Source: Lachnospiraceae bacterium UBA938 (GTDB lineage: Bacteria > Bacillota > Clostridia > Lachnospirales > Lachnospiraceae). From it: a stretch of 36,784 nucleotides of DNA. A program made the translations under genes and the position numbers. The notes beneath the pieces were generated by a model. The model made no database searches and was not told where the DNA came from. It was given only the letters and a program-made list of their open reading frames with translations. Location of the stretch: positions 18,558-55,341 of the forward strand of contig DBDG01000078.1 of the NCBI GenBank assembly GCA_002293475.1, given 5' to 3'. Positions 1 through 7,951 of this stretch are shown in pieces; position 1 is the first letter of the stretch; each line of letters opens with the position of its first letter.

Positions 1-36
1 AGTTTTTCTATATGTATATACGTAAGCTTTTCTTAC

Positions 37-306
37 CTACCAGTTGGAATACCGAATCGCCATATTGCCCAGCAAATCATCGGCGCCGGAGACTTGCGTT
101 AGAAAATTAGTGTAGCTTAGTTCCTCACGTAAGATAAGCCTAGCTATGGTCGGACATGGATGTCCGACCAAGGCTTCACGCGCCATGGATGGCGCTTGAA
201 CGCCGGTAACGGGAGCCGCCAGAACTGAGGTGTGAGGAGCTTAGCTACACTTATTTTCGGGAGCCGTCACCGGCGCCGATGATTTGCTGGGCAATATGGC
301 GATGAC
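37..306 (+). repeat. Structured palindromic repeat element, copy 1
   Basis: The terminal arms 56-89 and 270-303 form a perfect 34-bp inverted repeat spanning 248 bp. Inside are a second long stem (AGTGTAGCT near 109 with AGCTACACT near 243, then TCCTCAC with GTGAGGA) and two short hairpins. Hairpin 1 is GGTCGGAC/GTCCGACC around the loop ATGGAT (156-161). Hairpin 2 is GCGCC/GGCGC around the loop ATGGAT (185-190), extended by GGCTTCA pairing with TGAA and GCC. A 16-18 nt unpaired flank, CCAGTTGGAATACCGA, precedes the left arm and is shared with copy 2. No protein coding is evident on the element's own strand. The right arm overlaps the 3' end of the VanZ-like gene on the minus strand. Family not recognised. 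Confidence 0.85.
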
Positions 307-833
307 AATCGATAACAATCAATGACACAAGCCCCTCCCCACCCAATCACCGCCCCAAAGCAGTTCAGCAGAATATCATCCACATCAAAAGCCCCAAAAG
401 CACTAAGCAGCTGAAAAACCTCAATCCCAACCACAAACACAAAAGCATTAAGCAACATCACCCAGAATCTCCTCCCCTTCCGGATAACCTGCGGCAGGAA
501 AAACCCAAACGGCACAAAAGCCACGATATTTCCAACTAGATTCTCAAAACTGTTCAGGCGGTCAGCATAACGAATATACATCCTGATGGTCCTGAACAAG
601 GTGAAATTGGCCGTATGCATCCCCTGCCAGATCACTTCCTTGCTCCAGCCACTGACGATCGCCTGCATCTGCTCCAGCGGATACTTAAAGACGATTACCC
701 TGATCAAGAGTAATAAATATAGTCCCAAAATCGCCCTCGCCAATCTGGAAGCCGAAAACCTTGCTTCTGGCAACCCGGCTTCCGGGAACGGATTCGCGAT
801 ATACTGATTCTCAGGTGATCCTACCTTCTTCAC
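267..833 (-). CDS. VanZ-like family membrane protein
   Basis: A 188-residue membrane protein. The family signature is visible: an asparagine-containing helix (NLVGNIVAFVPFGFFLPQ, about residues 98-115), then a segment with GIEVFQ followed by FDVDDILLNCFGAVIGW, the conserved E..Q and D-D-I-L-N pattern of VanZ-like proteins. At least four hydrophobic helices are expected. The molecular function of most family members is unknown; VanZ itself gives low-level teicoplanin resistance. The start overlaps the end of truA by 23 bp, so the two are probably co-transcribed and translationally coupled. The last 12 or so residues (SSPYCPANHRRR) and the TGA stop are encoded by the right arm of repeat copy 1, so the native C-terminus has probably been replaced or extended. 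Confidence 0.8.
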   Translation of the reverse strand: MKKVGSPENQYIANPFPEAGLPEARFSASRLARAILGLYLLLLIRVIVFKYPLEQMQAIVSGWSKEVIWQGMHTANFTLFRTIRMYIRYADRLNSFENLVGNIVAFVPFGFFLPQVIRKGRRFWVMLLNAFVFVVGIEVFQLLSAFGAFDVDDILLNCFGAVIGWGGACVIDCYRLSSPYCPANHRRR

Positions 834-1587
834 TGTAATGAACCTCCACTAAAGTAAGTCCTTTGGCAGGCACTAGCATACCCGCTTCTTCCCTTTGGCC
901 GGAAGCAAGAATCGTTCCTACGTCTGCGGGTTTTATTTTTCCCATTCCGGCTTCTATTAGTGTCCCCGTAATGATGCGTATCATGTGATAAAGAAAGCCG
1001 TTTCCGTGAAACTTTAGTAAGATATCATTATCAATTTTTTCAAGGTCTATGCTGTATATCGTCCGGACATTGGACTTTTTATTGGGGTTTTTACTTTTTC
1101 GATGGGAAGTAAAAGCACTGAAATCATGCGTACCGCATAGAAAAGCGGCAGCTTCCCGCATAGCTTCGACATCCAGCCCGGTCGTCACTGTAAAGGCATA
1201 GCGGCGTAAGAAGACATGTGGGACGCTACTGTTAAGGATCCGATAATGGTAAGTCTTGCCTTTGGCGTTGAGACGGCTGTGAAACCGTTCCGCTACCTCG
1301 GTGGCGTCTATGACCGCGATGTCGTCTGGAAGATACTGGTTCATATAGGCTAGGATCTCTTCCGGTTTCCGTTCTTCGCTGTCGGGCAGTTTGAAATTGG
1401 CGATCTGGGCAAGGGCATGAACCCCGGCATCGGTGCGCCCGGCTCCCTGTACTTCGATACGGGTGCCGCACATCTTGCCCAGCAGAGCCTCCAGCTTGCC
1501 TTGCAAGGTATTATCCGTGCTGTCCTGTCGCTGCCAGCCCTGATAACGGGTTCCTTCATACTGCAGCGTGATTTTTATATTTCGCAA
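811..1587 (-). CDS. truA: tRNA pseudouridine(38-40) synthase TruA
   Basis: A 258-residue protein of normal TruA length. It converts uridines 38-40 of the tRNA anticodon arm to pseudouridine. The catalytic motif GRTDAGVHA lies at about residues 50-58, with the nucleophilic aspartate at position 53. Other family blocks are the N-terminal YEGTRYQGWQRQ, FHSRLNAKGKTYHYRI, the DFSAFTS segment and the C-terminal FLYHMIRIITGTL. It follows the AI-2E family gene by 40 bp and overlaps the VanZ-like gene downstream, so it sits inside one minus-strand transcription unit. Nothing unusual is seen in the protein itself. Confidence 0.95.
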   Translation of the reverse strand: MRNIKITLQYEGTRYQGWQRQDSTDNTLQGKLEALLGKMCGTRIEVQGAGRTDAGVHALAQIANFKLPDSEERKPEEILAYMNQYLPDDIAVIDATEVAERFHSRLNAKGKTYHYRILNSSVPHVFLRRYAFTVTTGLDVEAMREAAAFLCGTHDFSAFTSHRKSKNPNKKSNVRTIYSIDLEKIDNDILLKFHGNGFLYHMIRIITGTLIEAGMGKIKPADVGTILASGQREEAGMLVPAKGLTLVEVHYSEEGRIT

Positions 1588-1627
1588 ACGTTATTCTCCT
1601 TGTGTAAGTCCGTTGAGGTTAAGTATA

Positions 1628-2788
1628 TTAACTTTTCTTATCCAGTTGTTCCGGTTCAAGGCTACGGAACCGCTTGAGTCCGTACATCAGGATGCGCAGG
1701 CTTTTCTGGGTGGTGTCAAAAGCACCGGCCTGATAGAGGTTCAGCAGAATAATGCCGATCGGCAAAGCAGCGATCATGCCCATGACTCCGGCCACCCGGA
1801 AGCCGACATAGAGCAAAAACAAGGTCGGAATCGGATGGACGCCGATCGTATCTCCCATGATCTTTGGCTGGATGATCTGCCGCACCAGTTGCCCCACGCC
1901 CCAGATGATCAACAGGCCGGCAAAGGCAAAATAGTCACTGTTGACGAATTTGATTAATGCCCAGGGTATCAGCACTGTACCGGTGCCAAAAATAGGGAAA
2001 AAATCCAGAAGGGCAATACCGAAAGCGATAAAAAAAGCATAATCCAGATCCAAGATAAAAAACCCTACCACCATCAGCAGATATACCCAACATTCTATCT
2101 TAAGCTGCGCTTTGAAATAACCGCCGACGGATCGCTTGATGCTGTTTAAGATCAGCCGCCACTTGACCGCCAGCCCTTTGGGCAGATATTTGGGTATCCT
2201 GGTACTGACGAATTCCCGGTCCGAAATAAAAAAATAAGCGGAAAGCAGGCACATAACGATGCTTACGATAATCGTCGGAAGGTTCATGGCAAAACGGCCC
2301 ACTGCTTCAAAAGTTGGCAGGCTGATGCCTGAAACCATGTCCCCCAGCTGAACGCTCAGGTTCTCTTCCGACAGTAACAAGGTTTTTCTCATATCTTCCG
2401 GAAGGTAATTGATGAGCTGAGTGATCCGGGCACCCAGAGCCTCCAGTTCACGCTGGATGCTTTCCCACATCTGTGGCCAGTCGGAAAGAAACCCGACGGC
2501 CTGATCCACAATCCATGCCACCAGAAGATATCCTAATATGACCACTATGGCAATGACGGTAATGATAACCATTGCCGTCCCCATCTTGCGGCGTACCTTC
2601 AGCTTCTTCTCAAAAAACCGCACCAGCGGGCCGGATATCCAGGCAATAACCGCGCCGATAACGAACGGCATAAAAAAACGCAGCAGATATGGCAGCAAAA
2701 ACAGTACCGCTAGGACGGTAACAATAAAAACCAGTAAGTTCACCACCGCTTTACAATATATTTCGATTCGTTTCCAAAAAGCACCCAT
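1628..2788 (-). CDS. AI-2E family transporter / YtvI-like membrane protein
   Basis: A 386-residue polytopic protein. Hydrophobic segments lie at about residues 15-50 and 70-95, with a cluster through residues 215-340. The central region is soluble and amphipathic. The C-terminal half carries the family pattern of helices with FGIALLDFFPIFGTGTVLIP and a later PKIMGDTIGVHPIPTLFLLY. The family includes putative AI-2 exporters, Na+/H+ antiporters and the Bacillus sporulation protein YtvI; in a spore former the last is a reasonable guess, but the substrate cannot be told from sequence. A strong Shine-Dalgarno sequence (AGGAGGGG) precedes the ATG. A TATAAT box on the minus strand (2833-2838) could give it its own promoter, although no good -35 is seen. 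Confidence 0.85.
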   Translation of the reverse strand: MGAFWKRIEIYCKAVVNLLVFIVTVLAVLFLLPYLLRFFMPFVIGAVIAWISGPLVRFFEKKLKVRRKMGTAMVIITVIAIVVILGYLLVAWIVDQAVGFLSDWPQMWESIQRELEALGARITQLINYLPEDMRKTLLLSEENLSVQLGDMVSGISLPTFEAVGRFAMNLPTIIVSIVMCLLSAYFFISDREFVSTRIPKYLPKGLAVKWRLILNSIKRSVGGYFKAQLKIECWVYLLMVVGFFILDLDYAFFIAFGIALLDFFPIFGTGTVLIPWALIKFVNSDYFAFAGLLIIWGVGQLVRQIIQPKIMGDTIGVHPIPTLFLLYVGFRVAGVMGMIAALPIGIILLNLYQAGAFDTTQKSLRILMYGLKRFRSLEPEQLDKKS

Positions 2789-2861
2789 ATTTTCCCCTCC
2801 TTTGATATTGATATAAGGACTCTTGTTTCACAATTATAATGATTACAGTTTAAAAATTATT

Positions 2862-3464
2862 TTAAATAGGTAATTCATTTTTTTCCATAAAACCTTCCAG
2901 CAGCGTATAGATTTCTTCCCGGCCTTGCTTTGACAGAGCTGAATAGGGAATCACGGCCGTGTTTTCTGAGGCACGAAGGCCTGCTTTTATCATCTTGATG
3001 TGCTTTTGTATCTGGCTGCGGTTAATCTTATCCGCTTTGGTTGCGATAATGACCGGCCTATACCCTTGTGCCGTGATCCAATCGTACATCTGGCGGTCAT
3101 TGGCGGACGGCTCGTGGCGGATATCAATCAGCAGCAGCACTGCTTTCAGCTGCCGGGAAATACGCAGATAGCGCTCCACCATTTTGCCCCACTGAGCCTT
3201 AACCTCTTTGCCGGCACTGGCATAACCGTAACCCGGCAGATCCACGAAATACAGTTCGCCGTTGATGTTATAATAATTGATCGTCTGGGTCTTTCCTGGC
3301 TGCGAACTGGTCCGTGCCAGTGACTTACGGTTCATCAGCCCGTTGATCAGCGAAGACTTTCCGACGTTGCTCTTTCCGGCAAAGGCAAATTCGGGATAAG
3401 GATTATCCGGTATCTTGCTGGTGATTCCGCACACTGTTTCCAGGTTCACATGCTTGATGACCAT
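2862..3464 (-). CDS. ysxC: Ribosome biogenesis GTPase YsxC/EngB
   Basis: A 200-residue EngB-type GTPase acting in assembly of the large ribosomal subunit. The G1 P-loop GKSNVGKSS lies at about residues 30-38. Next come the switch region TSSQPGKTQTINYY, the G3 motif DLPGYGYA and the G4 motif TKADK. This is the full complement expected for the family at its normal length. It follows lon with a gap of about 60 bp on the same strand. The lon-ysxC order is conserved in many Firmicutes, which supports both calls. Confidence 0.95.
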   Translation of the reverse strand: MVIKHVNLETVCGITSKIPDNPYPEFAFAGKSNVGKSSLINGLMNRKSLARTSSQPGKTQTINYYNINGELYFVDLPGYGYASAGKEVKAQWGKMVERYLRISRQLKAVLLLIDIRHEPSANDRQMYDWITAQGYRPVIIATKADKINRSQIQKHIKMIKAGLRASENTAVIPYSALSKQGREEIYTLLEGFMEKNELPI

Positions 3465-3525
3465 AGTCGGGCTCCTCCATACTGATATTTGTTACCTATT
3501 TTGATTGTGTTAATAATTGGGATCT

Positions 3526-5862
3526 TCACTGTTGCGTCAAAGCGTGGTGCAGCACATCTTCCATCGTCTTTACATAGTAGATCCGCAGACCGTCCCGGAT
3601 CTCCTCGTCGATATCCTGAACATCCTTTTTATTGTCGGCCGGCACTAGGACGGTCATGACATCTGCCATCTTGGCTGCCAGCAGCTTTTCTTTCAAGCCA
3701 CCGATCGACAGCACCCGCCCCCGCAAAGTGACTTCACCGGTCATCGCGACCTCCGACCTTACCGGTATCTCCGTAACCGCTGACAGTAATGCCGTTGCCA
3801 TGGTAATCCCCGCTGAAGGGCCGTCCTTGGGTACGGCTCCTTCCGGTATATGGATGTGGAAATCCTTCTTCTGAAAGAGTTCTTCCGGAAGCTGATAACG
3901 GTCACTGACGGAACGGACATAACTGAGAGCCGTCCGTGCCGATTCCTTCATGACATCGCCCATTTGACCAGTCAGGTCAATCTTACCCTTGCCGGGCATC
4001 ACGTTGACTTCTATCTCCAAGGTGGCACCGCCCACACTAGTCCATGCCAGTCCCATGACGATGCCGACTTCATTGGTTTCCCTGGCCTTTTCCTGGGTGT
4101 ATCGCGGTTTCTTCAAGTAATCTTCGAGGTTGCTGCCGGTAACCTTGAGGGCGGGCTCTTGTCCCGACCGGCGCATCCTGACGATTTCTCTGGCCGCCTT
4201 ACGGCATACGGCGCGGATCTTTCTTTCCAGCTCACGGACACCGGCTTCCTTGGTATAGCCGGCGATCATCTTTTTCAAAGCACCGTCGCTAATAGTCAGC
4301 ATCCCTTTTTTTATACCGTTTTTAGCAAACTGTTTATCTACCAGATGTTCTTTGGCAATATGAAATTTCTCATTGGCCGTATAGCTGTTGACTTCGATGA
4401 CTTCCATCCGGTCAAGCAAGGGACGCGGGATCGTCGTCATCGTATTGGCAGTGGCGATGAACAGGACCGGGGATAAGTCAAGGGGAATCTCAATATAGTG
4501 ATCCCGAAACCGGACATTCTGTTCGCCGTCAAGGACCTCTAGCAAAGCAGAGAATGTATCGCCCTTATAGTCGTTGCTCACTTTATCAATTTCATCCAGA
4601 AGTATCAGCGGATTGCGGACTCCCGCCTGTCTGAGGCCGGCCGCAATCCTTCCTGGCATGGCACCCACATAGGTTTTGCGGTGCCCCCGGATCTCCGCCT
4701 CGTCGCGCACACCGCCTAGGCAGATCCGGACATATTTTCTCTCTAAAGCCTCGGCAATGCTGCGGGCGATGGAGGTTTTCCCGGTACCGGGCGGGCCGAC
4801 CAGACAGAGTATCGGGCTTTCGCCGCTTTTCGTCAGCTGCCGCACGGCAAGGAACTCCAGGATTCGCTCCTTGACCTGTTTTAGCCCGTAATGGTCACGG
4901 TTCAGGATGAATTCTGCCCGGTCCAGATCCTTATTATCCCTAGTGGACTTGTTCCATGGCAGTTCCAGTAACGTCTCTATGTAGGCTCGCTCGACCGCGC
5001 TTTCCGAGCTACTTCCCGCCAAGCTTTTAAAGCGCTTGATCTGTTTGGCGATTTTTTCCTTTACTACTTTATCTGCCTTCAGCTCGCCTAGTGCCTTGCT
5101 AAACTGGTCGGCTTCGGAAAAGGCATCCTCCCCCAGTTCCTCACGGATGACGTGCATCTGCTCACGCAGCAGATATTCCCTTTGATTCTTATCGACCTTT
5201 TCCTTTATCTTAGCGGCCAGCTCGCCCTTTACCTGCAATACTTCGATCTCATTGATGAGGACACCGGAAAATATCTCATACCGCTTTTTGACGGAAAACG
5301 TCTCCAGCAGTTTCTGCTTATTATCATTGCCGATGGGGATATTCATACTGATACGGTCAATAAACTCGCCCAAGCGGCCGACGTGCTGATAACGGCCGGC
5401 CACGCTGTTGTTCATCTGCGGGGAGAAGGAACAGTATTGGTCAACCAGTTCCCGGCTGTGGCGCAGCATGGCTTCCTCTTCCACTTCATCCAGATCCTGT
5501 TCTTCATCTACTTCGCTGATCGTAGCTTCCAGATAAGCATCCACTTCTTCATTTATGGAGACCAGCACCGCCCTGCTGATCCCTTCGACCAGCACTCTGA
5601 TGATGTTCCCCGGCAGTTTGGTCACCTGCCTGATCAGAGCCATCGTACCCGCCATATGCAGCATAGCATAGCCGGGATCGGCATTTTCATCATTTTTCTG
5701 CATGACTAGGAAAATCCGTTGGCCTGTCATCATCGCTTTTTCAACAGCTAAAATGGATTTCTTGCGATTTAAATCAAAATGGATGATCGTTCCCGGCAGT
5801 ACCGTCATTCCCCTCAGGGCGACCGCCGGTAAGATCCGATTTGTCGTAATCACATTCATCAT
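3526..5862 (-). CDS. lon: ATP-dependent protease Lon (LonA)
   Basis: A cytoplasmic AAA+ serine protease that degrades damaged and regulatory proteins. It has an N-terminal substrate-binding domain, then a coiled linker, then the Walker A motif GPPGTGKTS at about residues 356-364 from the chosen start. Walker B LILLDEID follows. The C-terminal protease domain has the catalytic serine in KDGPSAG and the catalytic lysine in GGLKEKLLAAK. The reading frame is open 48 bases further upstream, to 5910. I chose the ATG at 5860-5862 because AGGGGACAAT lies directly in front of it, because this length (778) matches typical LonA, and because the upstream ATG lies inside a terminator-like hairpin (5879-5924). 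The ATG at 5857-5859 is equally possible. Confidence 0.95.
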   Translation of the reverse strand: MMNVITTNRILPAVALRGMTVLPGTIIHFDLNRKKSILAVEKAMMTGQRIFLVMQKNDENADPGYAMLHMAGTMALIRQVTKLPGNIIRVLVEGISRAVLVSINEEVDAYLEATISEVDEEQDLDEVEEEAMLRHSRELVDQYCSFSPQMNNSVAGRYQHVGRLGEFIDRISMNIPIGNDNKQKLLETFSVKKRYEIFSGVLINEIEVLQVKGELAAKIKEKVDKNQREYLLREQMHVIREELGEDAFSEADQFSKALGELKADKVVKEKIAKQIKRFKSLAGSSSESAVERAYIETLLELPWNKSTRDNKDLDRAEFILNRDHYGLKQVKERILEFLAVRQLTKSGESPILCLVGPPGTGKTSIARSIAEALERKYVRICLGGVRDEAEIRGHRKTYVGAMPGRIAAGLRQAGVRNPLILLDEIDKVSNDYKGDTFSALLEVLDGEQNVRFRDHYIEIPLDLSPVLFIATANTMTTIPRPLLDRMEVIEVNSYTANEKFHIAKEHLVDKQFAKNGIKKGMLTISDGALKKMIAGYTKEAGVRELERKIRAVCRKAAREIVRMRRSGQEPALKVTGSNLEDYLKKPRYTQEKARETNEVGIVMGLAWTSVGGATLEIEVNVMPGKGKIDLTGQMGDVMKESARTALSYVRSVSDRYQLPEELFQKKDFHIHIPEGAVPKDGPSAGITMATALLSAVTEIPVRSEVAMTGEVTLRGRVLSIGGLKEKLLAAKMADVMTVLVPADNKKDVQDIDEEIRDGLRIYYVKTMEDVLHHALTQQ

Positions 5863-5878
5863 ATTGTCCCCTAGAGTT

Positions 5879-5924
5879 AAAAAGGCTGCCGCCACCCGTT
5901 CTGGAATCATGCAACAGCCTTTTT
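5879..5924 (-). terminator. Terminator-like hairpin in the clpX-lon intergenic region
   Basis: On the minus strand AAAAAGGCTG pairs with CAGCCTTTTT over 10 bp around a 26-nt loop. The descending arm ends in a run of five T directly upstream of the lon ribosome binding site. A second small hairpin, TAGGAA/TTCCTA, lies just upstream (5931-5947). The pair could be an intrinsic terminator after clpX, or an attenuator that lowers or regulates lon expression. The long loop makes it weaker than a classical terminator. Confidence 0.55.
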
Positions 5925-5997
5925 GCTTTATAGGAAATTGATTCCTACAAGAATAAATGCTCGGTAAATAACTATGCCCAATTGGAAACTACCGCGG

Positions 5998-7251
5998 CTA
6001 TTTAGCTTTCCGCATCGCCTCCCGATGGATGATCAGGGGTTTGCTGGTTCCGTCGATTGATCCTTTGGTTATGACACATTCCGATATACTGTCATCAGAA
6101 GGGATGTGATACATCACATCCATCATGGATTTTTCCATAATAGAACGCAAGCCTCTGGCTCCTGTCTTCCTTTCAAAGGCTTTCTGTGCAATCGCCAAGA
6201 TAGCGTCATTTTCAAATGTCAGCTTGACTTCATCCAGCTCAAACAGCCGCTTATACTGCTTGATCAGGGCATTCTTGGGTTCCTTTAAAATACGGATCAA
6301 GGCATCCTGATCCAGTCCGTGCAGCGAGACATTGATCGGAACCCGGCCGACGAATTCCGGAATCAGGCCATATTTGACCAGATCCTGCGGAATCACCTCG
6401 TTTAACAGTTCTCCCATCTCCATGCTGTTCTTGCTCGTTACATGTGCGTTAAAGCCGATAGAATTTTTATTCAGCCGGGATTCGACGATTTTCTCTAAGC
6501 CGTCAAAAGCACCGCCACATATAAATAGGATGTTGGAAGTATCGATCTGGATCAGCTCCTGATGAGGATGCTTCCTGCCTCCCTGAGGCGGGACACTGGC
6601 TACCGTTCCCTCGATGATCTTAAGAAGTGCCTGCTGGACACCCTCGCCGGAAACATCCCTAGTAATGGACACATTCTCGCTCTTTTTGGTGATTTTATCA
6701 ATTTCATCAATATATATGATCCCTAGCTGGGTCCGTTCCACATCATAATCAGCTGCCTGAATCAGCTTCAAAAGGATGTTTTCCACATCCTCACCGACGT
6801 AACCGGCCTCGGTCAGGGTGGTAGCATCCGCTATCGCAAAAGGTACGTTGATGATCTTGGCCAAGGTCTGCGCCAAGTAGGTCTTGCCAGATCCGGTCGG
6901 CCCTACCATGATGATATTGCTTTTCTGGAGCTCAATATCATCTTTTTCCTTTGGCGCAGTTATCCGTTTATAATGGTTATAAACCGACACCGCCAAGACT
7001 TTCTTCGCTTCTTCCTGACCGATTACATATTCATCCAGAAAATCCTTGATTTCCATCGGCTTCAGAAGATTGATATCCAGCTCACCGCTGATCGAATCTT
7101 CGATATCCTCATATTCTTCTTCGACTATGTCGGCGCAGATTTCCACGCACTCATCGCAGATATAGACACCGGCCGGGCCGGCAATCAGCTTGCGGACCTG
7201 ATCCTGGGTCTTATTGCAGAAAGAACATCTTACATTGTCTGTATTTCTCAT
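5998..7251 (-). CDS. clpX: ATP-dependent Clp protease ATP-binding subunit ClpX
   Basis: A 417-residue AAA+ unfoldase that feeds substrates into ClpP. The N-terminal zinc-binding domain has four cysteines (CSFC near residue 9, then CDECVEIC near residue 33). Walker A is GPTGSGKT and Walker B is IIYIDEID. The ClpP-binding loop is expected in the GFNAHV region (IGF), and sensor 2 is in KTGARGLRS. A Shine-Dalgarno AAAGG lies eight bases before the ATG. It follows clpP by 46 bp, the usual tig-clpP-clpX-lon arrangement in Clostridia. Confidence 0.97.
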   Translation of the reverse strand: MRNTDNVRCSFCNKTQDQVRKLIAGPAGVYICDECVEICADIVEEEYEDIEDSISGELDINLLKPMEIKDFLDEYVIGQEEAKKVLAVSVYNHYKRITAPKEKDDIELQKSNIIMVGPTGSGKTYLAQTLAKIINVPFAIADATTLTEAGYVGEDVENILLKLIQAADYDVERTQLGIIYIDEIDKITKKSENVSITRDVSGEGVQQALLKIIEGTVASVPPQGGRKHPHQELIQIDTSNILFICGGAFDGLEKIVESRLNKNSIGFNAHVTSKNSMEMGELLNEVIPQDLVKYGLIPEFVGRVPINVSLHGLDQDALIRILKEPKNALIKQYKRLFELDEVKLTFENDAILAIAQKAFERKTGARGLRSIMEKSMMDVMYHIPSDDSISECVITKGSIDGTSKPLIIHREAMRKAK

Positions 7252-7297
7252 TTACATAACCTTTCTATAATGGTATGTCATGGTATATCATTAAGCG

Positions 7298-7897
7298 CTA
7301 TTTGATGGCGCTTTCTTTACGGCTGACCACGATCTTGTCAATCAAGCCGTACTCTACTGCCTCTTGAGCCGTCTTCCAGTTGTCCCGCTCGGTATCGGCA
7401 GTAACTAATTCAATATCTTTGCCAGTATTTTCCGCTAATATACGGTTTAATTTTTGTTTAGTATACAAAATATGCTTGGCAGCAATCTCAATCTCCGTTG
7501 CCTGGCCCTGAGCGCCTCCCAGAGGCTGATGAATCATGATTTCTGCATTGGGAAGAGCCATCCGCTTGCCCTTGGTCCCGCCAGCCAGTAAAAAGGCACC
7601 CATGCTGGCCGCCATGCCGGTACATATAGTCGCAACATCGCATTTAACGTAATTCATCGTATCATATATCGCCATCCCCGCCGTAACCGAACCGCCGGGG
7701 CTGTTTATATAGAATTCGATATCCTTTTCCGGATCTTCTGCTTCCAGAAAAAGCATCTGGGCAACTATCAGGCTTGCCGTCACTTCATTGACATCTTCCC
7801 CTAGAAAGATGATCCGGTCTTTTAAAAGACGGGAATAAATATCATAGGAACGCTCCCCCCTGCTGGTCTGTTCTACAACTATCGGCACTAAACTCAT
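7298..7897 (-). CDS. clpP: ATP-dependent Clp protease proteolytic subunit ClpP
   Basis: A serine peptidase that forms a double heptameric ring with ClpX. The catalytic triad is visible: serine in GMAASMGAF, histidine in MIHQPLGG and aspartate in TERDNW. The IGF-loop docking surface lies in the usual hydrophobic positions. The frame opens two codons earlier, at 7903, but AGGAGG runs directly into that ATG. The ATG at 7895-7897 has ideal six-base spacing, giving 199 residues. It lies between tig and clpX on the same strand. No CtsR operator was recognised upstream. Confidence 0.96.
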   Translation of the reverse strand: MSLVPIVVEQTSRGERSYDIYSRLLKDRIIFLGEDVNEVTASLIVAQMLFLEAEDPEKDIEFYINSPGGSVTAGMAIYDTMNYVKCDVATICTGMAASMGAFLLAGGTKGKRMALPNAEIMIHQPLGGAQGQATEIEIAAKHILYTKQKLNRILAENTGKDIELVTADTERDNWKTAQEAVEYGLIDKIVVSRKESAIK

Positions 7898-7951
7898 ATA
7901 CATCCTCCTGTCTTAACTGATTACCGGCATCCTATCACGCTGCCGGAATAC

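Noticed and set aside
37..306. CRISPR array or IS element as the explanation of the large palindromes
   Set aside because: The copies are not regularly spaced with unique spacers and carry no transposase. The terminal repeats are also far longer and more variable than typical IS ends. A non-autonomous mobile element remains possible.
37..306. HEARO or OMEGA RNA of an IsrB/TnpB-type system
   Set aside because: The ATGA-like right boundary (GATGAC) recalled such elements, but no IsrB, TnpB or IscB gene is in the window and I cannot match the structure from memory. It is left as an alternative to test, not a call.
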